A DNA stretch of 64,000 nt from Thermoanaerobacterales bacterium UBA4880 (GCA_002399285.1 DHDI01000026.1:26285-90284); one strand, 5' to 3'. Positions 34,895-44,438 are shown, numbered from the stretch's first letter. The notes: generated from the sequence alone by a model not told the origin. Numbers and translations are program-made.

Positions 34895-35879
34895 AGGCCC
34901 TATTTAGGCTGCTTTCCTTATTGTATATGCTGTTTGTCCATTTGCCGCACTTATCGCCCCATCTGGCCAAGACACAGCCATTCTGTACGAACTCTACTAC
35001 CTCGCACATATTGGCACATCCGTTGCAGTCAAAGCCATTATTCACAAAACTCATATCCGATATCTCAAATCCCTTGAACCTTGTAACATCTTGTCTTTTT
35101 ACGGCTTCTTCGGCTAACAGCGCCGCGCCGATCGCACCCATGATCCCATAATATTCGGGCACAACGACATCCATACCGAGTGCCCTTTCAAATGCCGCCT
35201 TTATGCCCTTATTGGCAGCGACTCCGCCCTGAAACAATATGGGCTCCGCTATATCTTTACCCTTTCCTATATTGTTGAGATAGTTCCTGACCAGCGCTTC
35301 GCACAGGCCGTTGATTATCTCTTCCGTAGAATAACCCAGCTGCTGTTTATGTATCATATCAGACTCTGCAAATACCGTGCATCTGCCTGCTATTCTGACA
35401 GAGGTATTGGCTTTTAGCGCCATATCGCCGAATTTTTCAATGGGTATGCCAAGCCTGTATGCCTGCTGATCCAAAAAGGAACCCGTTCCCGCGGCACACA
35501 CGGTATTCATCGCAAAATCGGTCACGATGCCGTTCCGCAAGATTATAATCTTAGAATCCTGACCGCCGATTTCCAATATAGTATGTACATCCGGCAGAAT
35601 ACGGCTGGATGCCACTGCATGAGCGGTGATCTCATTCTTTACTATGTCGGCTCCTACGATGAGACCTGCAAGCTGCCTACCGCTTCCCGTAGTCCCTACG
35701 CCGCAAACTTTGACATTGCCGTCTAGTCTGTCTCCGATCTGCCGTATACCATCCTGTACAGCTTTGATAGGCTGCCCCTGAGTCCTCAAATATACGCTGT
35801 CCAGTACATTTCCATCTTCATCTATCAGAGCTATATCTGTACTCACTGAGCCAACATCCACTCCAAGATATGTTTTCAT
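34893..35879 (-). CDS. ASKHA-type ATPase, 2-hydroxyacyl-CoA dehydratase activase-like
   Basis: The 328-residue protein has the ATP-binding pattern LGVDVGSVSTDIALID and the two cysteines that bridge a 4Fe-4S cluster between subunits in HgdC-type activases: Cys128 (NTVCAAGTGSF) and Cys167 (GRCTVFAESD). Such proteins use ATP to drive an electron into a dehydratase or a related low-potential enzyme. Unlike HgdC, it has an extra cysteine-rich C-terminus (CNGCANMCEVV then GDKCGKW) that could hold another cluster. No dehydratase gene is adjacent, so the partner is likely one of the two genes upstream. Confidence 0.8.
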   Translation of the reverse strand: MKTYLGVDVGSVSTDIALIDEDGNVLDSVYLRTQGQPIKAVQDGIRQIGDRLDGNVKVCGVGTTGSGRQLAGLIVGADIVKNEITAHAVASSRILPDVHTILEIGGQDSKIIILRNGIVTDFAMNTVCAAGTGSFLDQQAYRLGIPIEKFGDMALKANTSVRIAGRCTVFAESDMIHKQQLGYSTEEIINGLCEALVRNYLNNIGKGKDIAEPILFQGGVAANKGIKAAFERALGMDVVVPEYYGIMGAIGAALLAEEAVKRQDVTRFKGFEISDMSFVNNGFDCNGCANMCEVVEFVQNGCVLARWGDKCGKWTNSIYNKESSLNRA

Positions 35880-35911
35880 ATTTATGCCTCCATAATAACG
35901 AACAAGAAGTT

Positions 35912-36994
35912 TTAACAGTATGTATTTACAAAATTCATATTTCTTCTCCTCATAAGGAGATCAACAAATGCCTCTATACGTGTGCGATACCCAGCCTGGC
36001 CTGTATTCTCATCAAAGCTTAAAGACATTACCGGTATATCCAGGTCTTTGCTCATCTTACTCAATATAGCCTTTGATACAACCTCGGGAGTACAGGTGAA
36101 CGGGAATATTTGGATAACACCGTCGTAGCCGTCATCTGCACAAAGCCGTGTGTTGCCTATGGTATAAATGGCATGTCCCCCTATTACCTGGTTTAAATAA
36201 GGCGAGGCCGTTCTCTTTATTTTACTGAGCCTCCAGGGCATTATACAGGAAAACACAACATCAGTTATGTACTCTGTTTTTTTAACCTCTACACCCTGCT
36301 CATTGAGTTCCTTAAATATATCCTGACTGGCAAAAGGTTCTACAAGCAGATATATCTCCCCGACCACGGCAATACGTAGCGTAGTATCTGCAGGCTTCGT
36401 AAGAGACTTCATCTCCTTGATGGCCTCCAGGCTCAGCCTTTTAATTTCCCTTACATCAGAGGTCCGGTCGATATAATTTACGTATTCATTATATTTCTGT
36501 GTCACTATACCCCTGCGGGATTCATGGGCACGCAGAACAAGAAGAGCCTTTTCCATCTTATCGAGGTATATCATCTTTTGCCATGCAATCTTCCCTGCAT
36601 TTATTACATCTTTTAGCGTCATATCTGGAAAAAGCGAAACCACATTTTTGATAAATCCCTTCAGATCGCCATGAGGAGGTTCAACTATTATAATCTTTGG
36701 ATTGTAACCCATATCCCTTACTATCTCGCGCTGCACCTGGCCGTAGTATCCAAATCTGCACGGTCCGAATCCTCCAAGCATAATAATCGTATCCGCCCCT
36801 TTTTCCATGGCTTCAACAAAATTGCCAAGGGTGATCTTCAGCGGCAGACATGCAAACTCCGGACAGTTACGCACCCCTATTGAAAGAGTTTTTTCAGTAA
36901 TAGGTGGGGGAACAACCACTTCTTTTCCCATGCCTTCAAAGAAGGCCTTAAGTATTATATCAAGATTTCCCATATGTGGATATGTCAATTTCAT
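35912..36994 (-). CDS. Activase-associated cluster-binding protein (HgdB/DUF2229-like), second gene
   Basis: The 360-residue protein resembles the 'acyl-CoA dehydratase activase-related' family. Conserved cysteines lie at about 44, 49 and 79 (VRNCPEFACLPLK; GGFGPCRFGYYGQ) and further on in TRLCADDGYDG and FPFTCTPEVV, the spacing expected of a metal-cluster-binding fold. The ATG at 36994 shares a base with the stop codon of the upstream gene (TAATG) and follows GGAGG; an ATG at 37012 is rejected because it precedes that site. It is probably the electron acceptor or carrier for the activase ATPase. Confidence 0.7.
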   Translation of the reverse strand: MKLTYPHMGNLDIILKAFFEGMGKEVVVPPPITEKTLSIGVRNCPEFACLPLKITLGNFVEAMEKGADTIIMLGGFGPCRFGYYGQVQREIVRDMGYNPKIIIVEPPHGDLKGFIKNVVSLFPDMTLKDVINAGKIAWQKMIYLDKMEKALLVLRAHESRRGIVTQKYNEYVNYIDRTSDVREIKRLSLEAIKEMKSLTKPADTTLRIAVVGEIYLLVEPFASQDIFKELNEQGVEVKKTEYITDVVFSCIMPWRLSKIKRTASPYLNQVIGGHAIYTIGNTRLCADDGYDGVIQIFPFTCTPEVVSKAILSKMSKDLDIPVMSLSFDENTGQAGYRTRIEAFVDLLMRRRNMNFVNTYC

Positions 36995-37974
36995 TATACA
37001 ACCTCCTTCCATTGTATCAGATCCATAAATGCCTCAAGACGAGTAATCAAACCTGCTTCACCTGTCTCCTCATCAATTGTAAGGGTCAAAAACGGCATCG
37101 TGTCTTTTCTTTTGTACTCCCTCTCAACCATATCCTTTATTATAGAATCGGGTCCACAGCCAAAGGCACTGACCAAAATCACTCCGTCAACCAGATCGTT
37201 ATCCAGCATATACCTGCCTGCTCCCAGCATCTCCCTCCCATAGGTCCAGAACATATCCTTGGGATAACAGGAAGCGCCGTAATCTATGGCGCTTTTGCTA
37301 AGCATATCGGATGTGATCACCGTTCCCCCGAAATCATTTATTTTTTTTATTATATTCATGCTTATATATTCATCCATTATGTTATAGACATGCCCAAGGA
37401 GTCCTATCTTTAATGATCCCTCGGTTGATTTTTTAATTGGCTTTGTTCCTTCAGTCATTCTCAATGCATCCTTAGGAATAAAACCGTCTTTTAAATATTT
37501 GGTATAAATTTTCAAGGCGCTTTCCCCCGCTTGTTCCGCGCTTTTTATTTTTCGCATGTCATTAGTAAAAATCCTGCCTACACGTTTAATCTCACTGCGT
37601 GTTTTCCGTCCATATCCTCTGTATAAATCAATATCCATGTCGATGATTGGCGGTATATCCGTCATTGAAGCCCTCACAAGATCTGGAAGTCCAAGAAATT
37701 TGGGACATAGAAATCTATCTTGCTCCAGGCTTACAACTCTGGGAACAAATATATAATCCACATTTTTCTTTTTTAAATTCAAAATATGTCCAAAAAATAC
37801 CTTCACAGGAAGGCACGCTTCATCAACCGTGTTCATAACACCGTCGTCCATAATCTTTTTATTAGTTTTTTGAGATAGTATGACCTGACCGCCCAATTCA
37901 TTAAAAAAAGCTTCCCATGCCGGATAAAAATTGTAATAGAGCAGTGCTCGTGGAATGCCTATTTTTATACCCAT
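36994..37974 (-). CDS. Activase-associated cluster-binding protein (HgdB/DUF2229-like), first gene
   Basis: The 326-residue protein belongs to the same general group as the next gene, with conserved cysteines at about 54 (DEACLPVK) and 90 (RFLCPKF) and later ones in SCYPKDMF and AFGCGPDS. A stretch MPFLTLTIDEETGEAGLITRLEAFMDL near the C-terminus is shared in pattern with its partner. Together the two genes look like separate halves of the larger fused proteins of this family. It is the first gene of the operon and has its own promoter. Substrate and reaction are unknown. Confidence 0.7.
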   Translation of the reverse strand: MGIKIGIPRALLYYNFYPAWEAFFNELGGQVILSQKTNKKIMDDGVMNTVDEACLPVKVFFGHILNLKKKNVDYIFVPRVVSLEQDRFLCPKFLGLPDLVRASMTDIPPIIDMDIDLYRGYGRKTRSEIKRVGRIFTNDMRKIKSAEQAGESALKIYTKYLKDGFIPKDALRMTEGTKPIKKSTEGSLKIGLLGHVYNIMDEYISMNIIKKINDFGGTVITSDMLSKSAIDYGASCYPKDMFWTYGREMLGAGRYMLDNDLVDGVILVSAFGCGPDSIIKDMVEREYKRKDTMPFLTLTIDEETGEAGLITRLEAFMDLIQWKEVV

Positions 37975-37998
37975 ATAATCGCCTCAATAACATATAAT

Positions 37999-38027
37999 TT
38001 TATAAATATTTCGAACTCCATAGTCAA
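37999..38027 (-). promoter_or_regulatory. Promoter of the activase-like operon
   Basis: TTGACT (38027-38022) and TATAAA (38004-37999) on the minus strand are exactly 17 bp apart, 25 bp before the first start codon. A TATAAT just upstream without a good -35 box is a weaker alternative. Confidence 0.7.
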
Positions 38028-38122
38028 TTATAACATACTTCGGCACTTTTAATAACTTATACCCTTAGTTAGATCCTTTTAGATTCTTTACTTCATTGGT
38101 ATAAATTATTCAGATTTTATAA

Positions 38123-38148
38123 AAATCAGCGGTAAAAGCCGCCGATTT
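38123..38148 (-). terminator. Terminator downstream of yvcK
   Basis: On the minus strand AAATCGGCGG pairs with CCGCTGATTT (one G-U pair), followed by TTATAAAATC. T and A runs flank both sides. It separates the murB-rapZ-yvcK transcript from the activase-like operon. Confidence 0.7.
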
Positions 38149-38166
38149 TTTTGATCAATTTCTTTC

Positions 38167-39363
38167 CTATTTTATTTCCTCATGTTTCTTCATCATGAGC
38201 ATACTCTTTAAATAATAAAATTTGAACAGCCTTGCATGGTCGCTCTTGGGAAGATTATTCAAAGTCAGCTCCATTATCTTGTAAGACAGCTTGCTCTCAT
38301 CATGTCTTATATATCCGTCTTTAAGCTTAATAAAATCTTCAAAGATGACTTTAGCCCCATCGTTGATCTTTTTTTCTGACCTTACGGGGCCGGCACCGTC
38401 TTCATTATAATGTGTTTTTATATGTTCGGGGAGATTTCCTGTGTTTGCAATGATATAATCGATTTTCTTTATCTTGCCCAGCCTTTTTATCGCATCATAA
38501 TGATCGTATAGGTCATAGCCTTCCGTTTCACCGGGCTGAGTCATTATATTGGCAATGTATATCTTGATGGCCTCAGCTTTATTTACCGCCTCGCTTATAC
38601 CCGAAACGCAAAAATTAGGTAGTATGCTTGTATAAAGACTTCCCGGTCCTATAACGATCACATCGGCTTCCCGTATAGCCTCAAGCGTCTCTTCATAAGC
38701 CGGAGGTCTCTTCGGATCTAAATAAATATTCTTGATGCATGCATGGCGCTCATGGGCGGCAATAGGTATCTCGGACTCGCCTTCTACCACGGTTCCGTCG
38801 GAAAGATCCGCCACAAGACGTACATCATTCAAAGTTACCGGCAAGACTTTTCCCGCCACGGACAGTACCTCGCTCATTTTCTCCACGCCCTTTTCAAAGC
38901 TGCCCGTAATATCACTCATCGCCGCGAGAAAAAGATTGCCGAAACTCTGTCCCTTCAAAGACCCGTCTTTAAACCTGTAGTTTAAAAGCTTGTTCATTTC
39001 CGGTTCGGTATTAGCCATGGCAAGAATGCAATTTCTTATATCGCCGGGGGGCAGGATACCCATCTCCTCCCTTATCATCCCCGAGCTTCCTCCATCGTCG
39101 GCAACAGTAACAATAGCCACAATATTTGACGTATACTCTTTAAGTCCCCGGATGAGCGTGGACAATCCCGAGCCCCCGCCTATGACCACTACTTTGGGAC
39201 CCTTTTGGAGAAGATGATATCTCAGCGCTCCGTCATGTTGGACAATAGATCTGAGGCCTTCATAATACCTCATATCGGAATACATTGCAGCAAACACTAT
39301 CGCAATCAAAATGCTGCCGTAAAAAATAAGGCCGCCATCAAAAAAATATGAACAAATAATCAA
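38167..39363 (-). CDS. yvcK: YvcK (gluconeogenesis factor family, CofD-like)
   Basis: The protein has the glycine-rich start VVVIGGGSGLSTLIRGLKEY and VADDGGSSGMIREE of the YvcK/CofD family, and binds nucleotide-sugar cofactors. It affects cell-wall synthesis and growth on gluconeogenic carbon in Firmicutes. The start is uncertain. The only standard start near the N-terminus is TTG at 39363, but the frame stays open upstream to 39447 and encodes [16 protein letters not shown], which joins the following hydrophobic stretch to make a pair of membrane segments. A strong GGAGGG lies at 39420-39415, with no ATG, GTG or TTG at the right distance. The gene follows rapZ, the usual order. Confidence 0.88.
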   Translation of the reverse strand: MIICSYFFDGGLIFYGSILIAIVFAAMYSDMRYYEGLRSIVQHDGALRYHLLQKGPKVVVIGGGSGLSTLIRGLKEYTSNIVAIVTVADDGGSSGMIREEMGILPPGDIRNCILAMANTEPEMNKLLNYRFKDGSLKGQSFGNLFLAAMSDITGSFEKGVEKMSEVLSVAGKVLPVTLNDVRLVADLSDGTVVEGESEIPIAAHERHACIKNIYLDPKRPPAYEETLEAIREADVIVIGPGSLYTSILPNFCVSGISEAVNKAEAIKIYIANIMTQPGETEGYDLYDHYDAIKRLGKIKKIDYIIANTGNLPEHIKTHYNEDGAGPVRSEKKINDGAKVIFEDFIKLKDGYIRHDESKLSYKIMELTLNNLPKSDHARLFKFYYLKSMLMMKKHEEIK

Positions 39364-39410
39364 TATAATACCCGCAATAAATCCAAGGAGGTAAAGTATG
39401 CGCTTCGTAT

Positions 39411-40265
39411 TTATCCCTCCTCGATGTCTCTGTGCATGATATATGCATTATAATCTTTTTTCTTCAAGCGATCATAAAGGAGGTTCGCGATCGTAATGGA
39501 ACGGTGCCGGCCTCCCGTACAGCCGATGGCGATCACAAGCTGGCTCTTACCCTCCCTGATATAAAATGGAATGAGAAATTCTATCAGATCGTCAAGCTTA
39601 TCCAAAAATTCCGTTGCCTCCTTGTTCTGCATGACGTAATGTCTCACCGGTTCGTCATTACCCGTGAAAGGCTTGAGCTCGTCGACATAGAATGGATTGG
39701 GAAGGAACCTCACGTCAAAAACAAGATCCGCATCCAATGGAATACCATATTTATATCCAAAGGATATAACGTTTATGATGAGGCCCGAAAACTTTTTGTT
39801 TTCAACATAGATATTATACAGCTGTTCCTTCAACTGAGCGGATGAAAGCATTGTGGTATCTATGACGATATTTGCATTCTTTTTTATTCCTTCCAACAAT
39901 TCCCTTTCTCTTTTTATTCCGTCCAGAATATTTCCTTCATCGTTTAAAGGGTGTTTCCTCCTCGTTTCCTTGAATCTTCTTATAAGTACGGCGTCCGAAG
40001 CTTCAAGGAATATTATTTCGTATGAATAGCTCGACCTTTGAAGATATTGTATACCATTGAAAAAGTCATTAAAAAATTCCCTTCCCCGTATATCTAATAC
40101 CAATACGACATTAGATATCTTTTTGGAATCATAACACAAGTCTGCCAGCTTTGGTATAAGCGCCGGCGGAAGATTATCTATACAAAAATAGCCTATGTCC
40201 TCCATCGCATTCATGGCCTGGGATTTCCCCGCTCCCGACAATCCCGTAATAATTACAAATTTCAT
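39411..40265 (-). CDS. rapZ: RapZ/YvcJ nucleotide-binding protein
   Basis: The 284-residue protein starts [20 protein letters not shown] (P-loop) and continues with the family motif GCTGGRHRS near residue 250. RapZ relatives bind nucleotides and, in Escherichia coli, an sRNA-linked sugar signal; in Gram-positives the role is less clear. The gene lies directly between murB and yvcK, the order common in Firmicutes. Confidence 0.95.
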   Translation of the reverse strand: MKFVIITGLSGAGKSQAMNAMEDIGYFCIDNLPPALIPKLADLCYDSKKISNVVLVLDIRGREFFNDFFNGIQYLQRSSYSYEIIFLEASDAVLIRRFKETRRKHPLNDEGNILDGIKRERELLEGIKKNANIVIDTTMLSSAQLKEQLYNIYVENKKFSGLIINVISFGYKYGIPLDADLVFDVRFLPNPFYVDELKPFTGNDEPVRHYVMQNKEATEFLDKLDDLIEFLIPFYIREGKSQLVIAIGCTGGRHRSITIANLLYDRLKKKDYNAYIMHRDIEEG

Positions 40266-40266
40266 A

Positions 40267-41205
40267 TCAGTCCACCCGCATCTCTTCTCCGATTATTTTT
40301 ATTTCGGGATACATATCCACCCCGAACTTTTCCCGTATCGTAGTCTGTATCAGCTCTATCAGTTTGACGACATCCGCCGCGCTGGCATTGCCGCGGTTTA
40401 TTATAAAGCCCGTATGCTTTTCGGATACCTGCGCATCCCCTACCCTTGTTCCCTTTAGACCTGCATCCTCAATGAGCCTGCCTGCATAATAACCCTGCGG
40501 TCTTTTAAATACGCTGCCTGCAGACGGATATTCCAAAGGCTGTTTTTCCCTTCTCCTTAAATTAAATTCATCCATTGCAGACCTTATCGCATCACTTTCC
40601 CCATTTTTTAAAGCAAAGCATGCCTCTAAAACTATCAAGCCCTCTTTTTGAACGATGCTGGTCCTGTATCCGAAATCCATGTCGCTCCTATTGATCTTCC
40701 TAAGATTTAGATCCTTCATGTCCACGACCTCGCACCATTCGCAGACATCCTTTGTTTCGCCGCCGTACGCTCCGGCATTCATGTATATGGCTCCGCCCAC
40801 CGTGCCCGGTATGCCGCAGGCAAACTCCATCCCCGTAAGCGAGCTCGACAGTGCGGCACCGCACACATCTTTTAGCGCAGCGCCGGCCCCCACCGTTATC
40901 TTATACTCATTGACTTCAATGCCGTCAAGTGCGGCAGTGTCTATGACCGCGCCGGCAATGCCTCCGTCTCTTACCAAAAGATCCGTACCTTTTCCCACGA
41001 TTATATATGGGCAGCTGTGGATCGTCAGTATATTTAATACATCGATAAACTCCTCTTTATTTTGGGGGACAACGTATATATCTGCAGGCCCCCCCACCTT
41101 AAATGAAGTATGCTTCGACATTGGTTCATCCGTCATTATATGTTGCCTGTCAACACAAAAAAGCAAATCGTTATATATCATATCTGCTATAGCCGCTATA
41201 GCCAT
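40267..41205 (-). CDS. murB: UDP-N-acetylenolpyruvoylglucosamine reductase
   Basis: It makes UDP-MurNAc with FAD and NADPH. The 312-residue protein has the type II features: [19 protein letters not shown] (FAD binding), [25 protein letters not shown] and the catalytic serine in [11 protein letters not shown]. The start ATG at 41205 follows AAAGGAGAT; an earlier ATG at 41226 is upstream of that site. It is followed by rapZ after 1 bp. Confidence 0.96.
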   Translation of the reverse strand: MAIAAIADMIYNDLLFCVDRQHIMTDEPMSKHTSFKVGGPADIYVVPQNKEEFIDVLNILTIHSCPYIIVGKGTDLLVRDGGIAGAVIDTAALDGIEVNEYKITVGAGAALKDVCGAALSSSLTGMEFACGIPGTVGGAIYMNAGAYGGETKDVCEWCEVVDMKDLNLRKINRSDMDFGYRTSIVQKEGLIVLEACFALKNGESDAIRSAMDEFNLRRREKQPLEYPSAGSVFKRPQGYYAGRLIEDAGLKGTRVGDAQVSEKHTGFIINRGNASAADVVKLIELIQTTIREKFGVDMYPEIKIIGEEMRVD

Positions 41206-41330
41206 CGTTTTATCTCCTTTTGGCATTTTTATATCTTATGCTTAAAATAAGGTTTTGAAGCACAGAGTTTACTATATTTAAGTTTTTCATATATGTATAA
41301 TTAAAAAACTTTATTATCATTGGTAAAAAA

Positions 41331-41354
41331 GTAAAGGGTATATATACCCTTTAC
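41331..41354 (-). terminator. Terminator of the copA transcript
   Basis: The perfect palindrome GTAAAGGGTATATATACCCTTTAC is followed on the minus strand by TTTTTTACC. It overlaps the stop codon of the small zinc-ribbon gene. Confidence 0.85.
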
Positions 41355-41521
41355 TCATTAATACATACTTTTATCTTTTTGTCAATACAGCCTTCACTGT
41401 CATATTCAAATACATATGCCCCCCATTTTTCAACGCGGAATTCACAACTGCAATCCCTGCAAAAATACTTTTTCTTTCCTATCTTACCTATATTTGTACT
41501 TTTGCATATCGGACAACGCAT
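41351..41521 (-). CDS. Small zinc-ribbon protein of the copper operon
   Basis: A 56-residue protein beginning MRCPICKSTN with a second cysteine knuckle CRDCSCEF, giving a C-x2-C ... C-x2-C zinc ribbon, plus two further cysteines. The ATG at 41521 follows GAGGTGA. It lies 17 bp after copA on the same strand and before the shared terminator, so it is almost surely co-transcribed with copA. Similar small zinc ribbons occur in other Clostridia. A role in copper handling is inference. The terminator stem overlaps its stop codon. Confidence 0.8.
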   Translation of the reverse strand: MRCPICKSTNIGKIGKKKYFCRDCSCEFRVEKWGAYVFEYDSEGCIDKKIKVCINE

Positions 41522-41538
41522 TCAAATCACCTCGCTAT

Positions 41539-43947
41539 TTAAGGCTTAAACCGCCTCAATCTTAAAGCGTTGGTTACCACAGTTACCGAGCTGAATGCCA
41601 TGGCCGCCCCCGAGATGGCTGGGTTTAACATCCCCGCTGCCGCAAGAGGTATACTTGCCATGTTATATCCAAAGGCCCAGAACAGGTTTTGCTTTATATT
41701 CCTCATGGTTGCCCTGCTTAATTTTATAGCCGTAACTATGCCTCTTAAGTCACCGCTCATAAGAGTTATGTCTGCTGTCTCCATTGCAACATCGGTGCCT
41801 GTGCCTATTGCTATCCCCACATCAGCTGCTGCCAGAGCCGGAGCGTCGTTTATACCGTCGCCAACCATTGCGACGATCCTCCCGGCATCTTTTAGTTTTG
41901 TTACCTCCTCAGCTTTACTATCAGGCAATACTTCGGAAAGTATGTGGTCTATGCCGACCTGCTTTGCTATAGCTTCCGCTGTACGCCTGTTATCACCTGT
42001 CAGCATCCAGATATCAATTCCCAGATTTTTAATAGCCTCTATCGCTTCCTGCGAACCCTCTTTAACTGTATCCGCAACAGCAACTATACCTTTTACTGCA
42101 TCCTTGTCAGCAAGTATCATCGCTGTCTTTCCTTCGTTCTCTAAATTCTCTAATAGAGACGACGCTTTCTCCGATAATTCCATATTTTTGCTATATATCA
42201 ACCTCTTGTTTCCTAAATATATCTCATTTCCTTCCACTTCTGCAACCACACCCTGTCCCGGTATTGCATCAAATTTATCCGGATCGCCTATCTGCAACTG
42301 TTTTTCTGCAATTTTATTTATAATTGCTTCACCTAGCGGGTGTTCACTATTTTTTTCTGCCATCGCCGCAATTTTTAATATTTCGTCGACATCTGTGCCG
42401 TCCAAACTTATAACATCCGTAACCTCTGGTTTTCCCTTAGTTATTGTTCCTGTCTTATCGAAAATTATTGTGTTGATTTGTTGGGTCCTCTCCAAATGTT
42501 CCCCGCCCTTGATCAGCACCCCGTTTTCCGCCCCTTTGCCCGTACCGACCATTATAGACGTCGGAGTGGCCAAGCCGAGTGCACACGGGCAGGCTATTAC
42601 CAATACCGATACGGCGGCTACCAGTCCATCGGCAAATCTGCCTAAAACAAACGTCCATACCAATAATGTTGCCGCAGCTATCAGTATCACGGCAGGTACA
42701 AATATCCCGGATATACGATCGGCCAGTCTCTGTATGGGAGCTTTAGAACCCTGTGCGTCCTCGACCATTTTTATGATCTGGGCCAGCGCAGTATCTTTTC
42801 CGACCTTAGTCGCCCTGAAATTGAATGACCCGGTCTTATTGATCGTCGAGCCTATGACCTCGTCTCCCTCTTTTTTCTCGGTCGGAATGCTTTCACCGGT
42901 AAGCATGGACTCATCTATTGAGGAATATCCCTTAATTATGATGCCGTCCACAGGTATCTTTTCACCGGGCCTCACCACCACGGTATCTCCCGTTTCCACA
43001 TCCTCCACCGGTATATCCGTCTCCGTCCCGTTTCTTATGACCCGGGCTGTCTTTGCCCGCAGTCCCATAAGCTTTTTTATTGCCTCGGACGTTTTGCCCT
43101 TAGCTGACGACTCAAAATATTTCCCAAGGAGTACAAGAGTTATTATTACTGCGGCCGCTTCAAAATAAAGCTGATGATAATTGCCGAGTATCATATTGGC
43201 CAGGCTATAGAAGTAGGCTACCGAAGTACCCATGGCAATAAGCACGTCCATATTCGTACTCCCGCCCCTTATGGCATGATAAGCATTTTTGTAATATCTC
43301 GAGCCTATACCGAACTGAATTGGGGTGTCTATTATAAGTTGGAAGAATGGGTTTGATAAAAATGTCATAACGCCAAACCCCATTTCCAAAATCATATTCA
43401 ATACAAGCGGTATGGTAAGTACGGCGGATATCACAAAAGAGGTCCAGAGGCTCTTCGCCTGCTTTTCTCTCTCCTGACTCTCTATATCCACTCCCTCTTC
43501 TTTTTCTCTGGCATCGTACCCTGCCTTTCTTACTGCCTTTATCATATCTTGAACATCAATCTCACCGCCATAGTAATCAACGGCGGCCGTCTCGGCAGCA
43601 AAGTTGACCGTAGCTTTGACGACCCCATGCAGCTTGTTTAATGTCCTTTCGATCGTATTGGCACACGATGCGCAGGACATCCCTATGAGCATAAGCTGTG
43701 TTCTGTCAAATACCACATCGTATCCCAAAGCCCTAACTTTTTTTACCATATCGTCCGGTTTGACCTGATCGGGATCATAAACGACATTGCCTCTCTCTAT
43801 ACTAAAATTGACATTTGCCTCCTTTACCCCGGGGAGTTTTGACAGGCCCCTTTCTATAGTATTGGCACATGCAGCGCATGACATTCCCTTAAGTTTTAAC
43901 GTAATATTTCTTTCATTGCTCTTTATATCTCTATTTATTGTGTTCAT
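41539..43947 (-). CDS. copA: Copper-exporting P1B-type ATPase
   Basis: The 802-residue pump has two heavy-metal-associated domains with CxxC (GMSCAACA at 22-28, Cys24/Cys27; GMSCASCA at 89-96, Cys92/Cys95), then the membrane core with the CPC motif ([14 protein letters not shown]), the phosphorylation site DKTGT, and [11 protein letters not shown] with two N-terminal domains marks Cu(I) export. It has a consensus promoter, with a CsoR-like operator between the -10 box and the start codon. The small zinc-ribbon gene is downstream in the same transcript. Confidence 0.96.
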   Translation of the reverse strand: MNTINRDIKSNERNITLKLKGMSCAACANTIERGLSKLPGVKEANVNFSIERGNVVYDPDQVKPDDMVKKVRALGYDVVFDRTQLMLIGMSCASCANTIERTLNKLHGVVKATVNFAAETAAVDYYGGEIDVQDMIKAVRKAGYDAREKEEGVDIESQEREKQAKSLWTSFVISAVLTIPLVLNMILEMGFGVMTFLSNPFFQLIIDTPIQFGIGSRYYKNAYHAIRGGSTNMDVLIAMGTSVAYFYSLANMILGNYHQLYFEAAAVIITLVLLGKYFESSAKGKTSEAIKKLMGLRAKTARVIRNGTETDIPVEDVETGDTVVVRPGEKIPVDGIIIKGYSSIDESMLTGESIPTEKKEGDEVIGSTINKTGSFNFRATKVGKDTALAQIIKMVEDAQGSKAPIQRLADRISGIFVPAVILIAAATLLVWTFVLGRFADGLVAAVSVLVIACPCALGLATPTSIMVGTGKGAENGVLIKGGEHLERTQQINTIIFDKTGTITKGKPEVTDVISLDGTDVDEILKIAAMAEKNSEHPLGEAIINKIAEKQLQIGDPDKFDAIPGQGVVAEVEGNEIYLGNKRLIYSKNMELSEKASSLLENLENEGKTAMILADKDAVKGIVAVADTVKEGSQEAIEAIKNLGIDIWMLTGDNRRTAEAIAKQVGIDHILSEVLPDSKAEEVTKLKDAGRIVAMVGDGINDAPALAAADVGIAIGTGTDVAMETADITLMSGDLRGIVTAIKLSRATMRNIKQNLFWAFGYNMASIPLAAAGMLNPAISGAAMAFSSVTVVTNALRLRRFKP

Positions 43948-43971
43948 TTTTATTACCTCCTTCCCGCTATA

Positions 43972-43986
43972 TACCCTATGGGGGTA
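43972..43986 (-). promoter_or_regulatory. CsoR-like operator upstream of copA
   Basis: TACCCTATGGGGGTA is a near-palindrome matching the TACCC...GGGTA pattern of CsoR copper-sensor sites. It lies just downstream of the -10 box. The regulator gene is not in the window. Confidence 0.75.
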
Positions 43987-43997
43987 TTCCTATATTC

Positions 43998-44026
43998 ATT
44001 TTATCTCACTTATTTTTCCATGTCAA
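43998..44026 (-). promoter_or_regulatory. Promoter of copA
   Basis: TTGACA (44026-44021) and TAAAAT (44003-43998) on the minus strand with a 17-bp spacer. The operator overlaps the predicted transcription start region. Confidence 0.8.
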
Positions 44027-44058
44027 TACAAATCTGAATGCATCTAATTTAAAGTAAA

Positions 44059-44077
44059 ACGCCGGTAAAACCGGCGT
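44059..44077 (-). terminator. Terminator of copZ
   Basis: On the minus strand ACGCCGG pairs with CCGGCGT (7 bp, 5-nt loop), followed by TTTACTTT. It lies between copZ and the copA promoter, so the two genes are separate transcription units. Confidence 0.75.
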
Positions 44078-44109
44078 CGGCATTAATCTAAATTTTTATT
44101 TATCATCAA

Positions 44110-44319
44110 TTATACGACCACTCTATAACCGGCATCGTCCACGGCAGCCTTTATATCATCCAATGTAACCTTTGCCGTATCGAGTGTTATATCGGCCTTA
44201 CCCTCCTCAAGATCCACCCTTACCTGCGAAACTCCCTCAAGAGACTTTATGGCATTTTCCACATTCATTCTGCAGTGATCACATGACATTCCCTCTACTT
44301 TAACAGTTATCCTTTCCAT
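44110..44319 (-). CDS. copZ: Copper chaperone CopZ
   Basis: The 69-residue protein is one heavy-metal-associated domain with the Cu(I)-binding motif GMSCDHC (Cys13/Cys16). CopZ carries copper to CopA or holds it for the sensor. It has its own promoter with a CsoR-like operator, and is upstream of copA but ends in a separate terminator. The start follows TTGGAGGCGA. Confidence 0.95.
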   Translation of the reverse strand: MERITVKVEGMSCDHCRMNVENAIKSLEGVSQVRVDLEEGKADITLDTAKVTLDDIKAAVDDAGYRVVV

Positions 44320-44342
44320 TTAATCGCCTCCAAATGTTTAAA

Positions 44343-44357
44343 TACCCTAGGGGGGTA
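44343..44357 (-). promoter_or_regulatory. CsoR-like operator upstream of copZ
   Basis: TACCCTAGGGGGGTA is a second CsoR-type site, between the copZ promoter and start codon. It is nearly identical to the copA site. Confidence 0.75.
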
Positions 44358-44371
44358 CCCTATCTATTTAT

Positions 44372-44400
44372 ATTCTACCCCGACCGTATATTAAAGTCAA
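44372..44400 (-). promoter_or_regulatory. Promoter of copZ
   Basis: TTGACT (44400-44395) and TAGAAT (44377-44372) on the minus strand are 17 bp apart, just upstream of the operator. Confidence 0.75.
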
Positions 44401-44438
44401 TATATCATGAAAAAAATTTGTCCTTTAGTTTAAACTCC

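Noticed and set aside
36994..37974. The activase-like genes called as a true 2-hydroxyglutaryl-CoA dehydratase
   Set aside because: No separate dehydratase alpha/beta pair is present, and the two proteins are only distantly related to HgdA/HgdB, so a specific substrate is not supported.
41570..43168. 532-codon plus-strand open frame opposite copA
   Set aside because: It is fully antisense to a gene with unmistakable motifs. The low-complexity Ser/Pro/Ala translation is a shadow.
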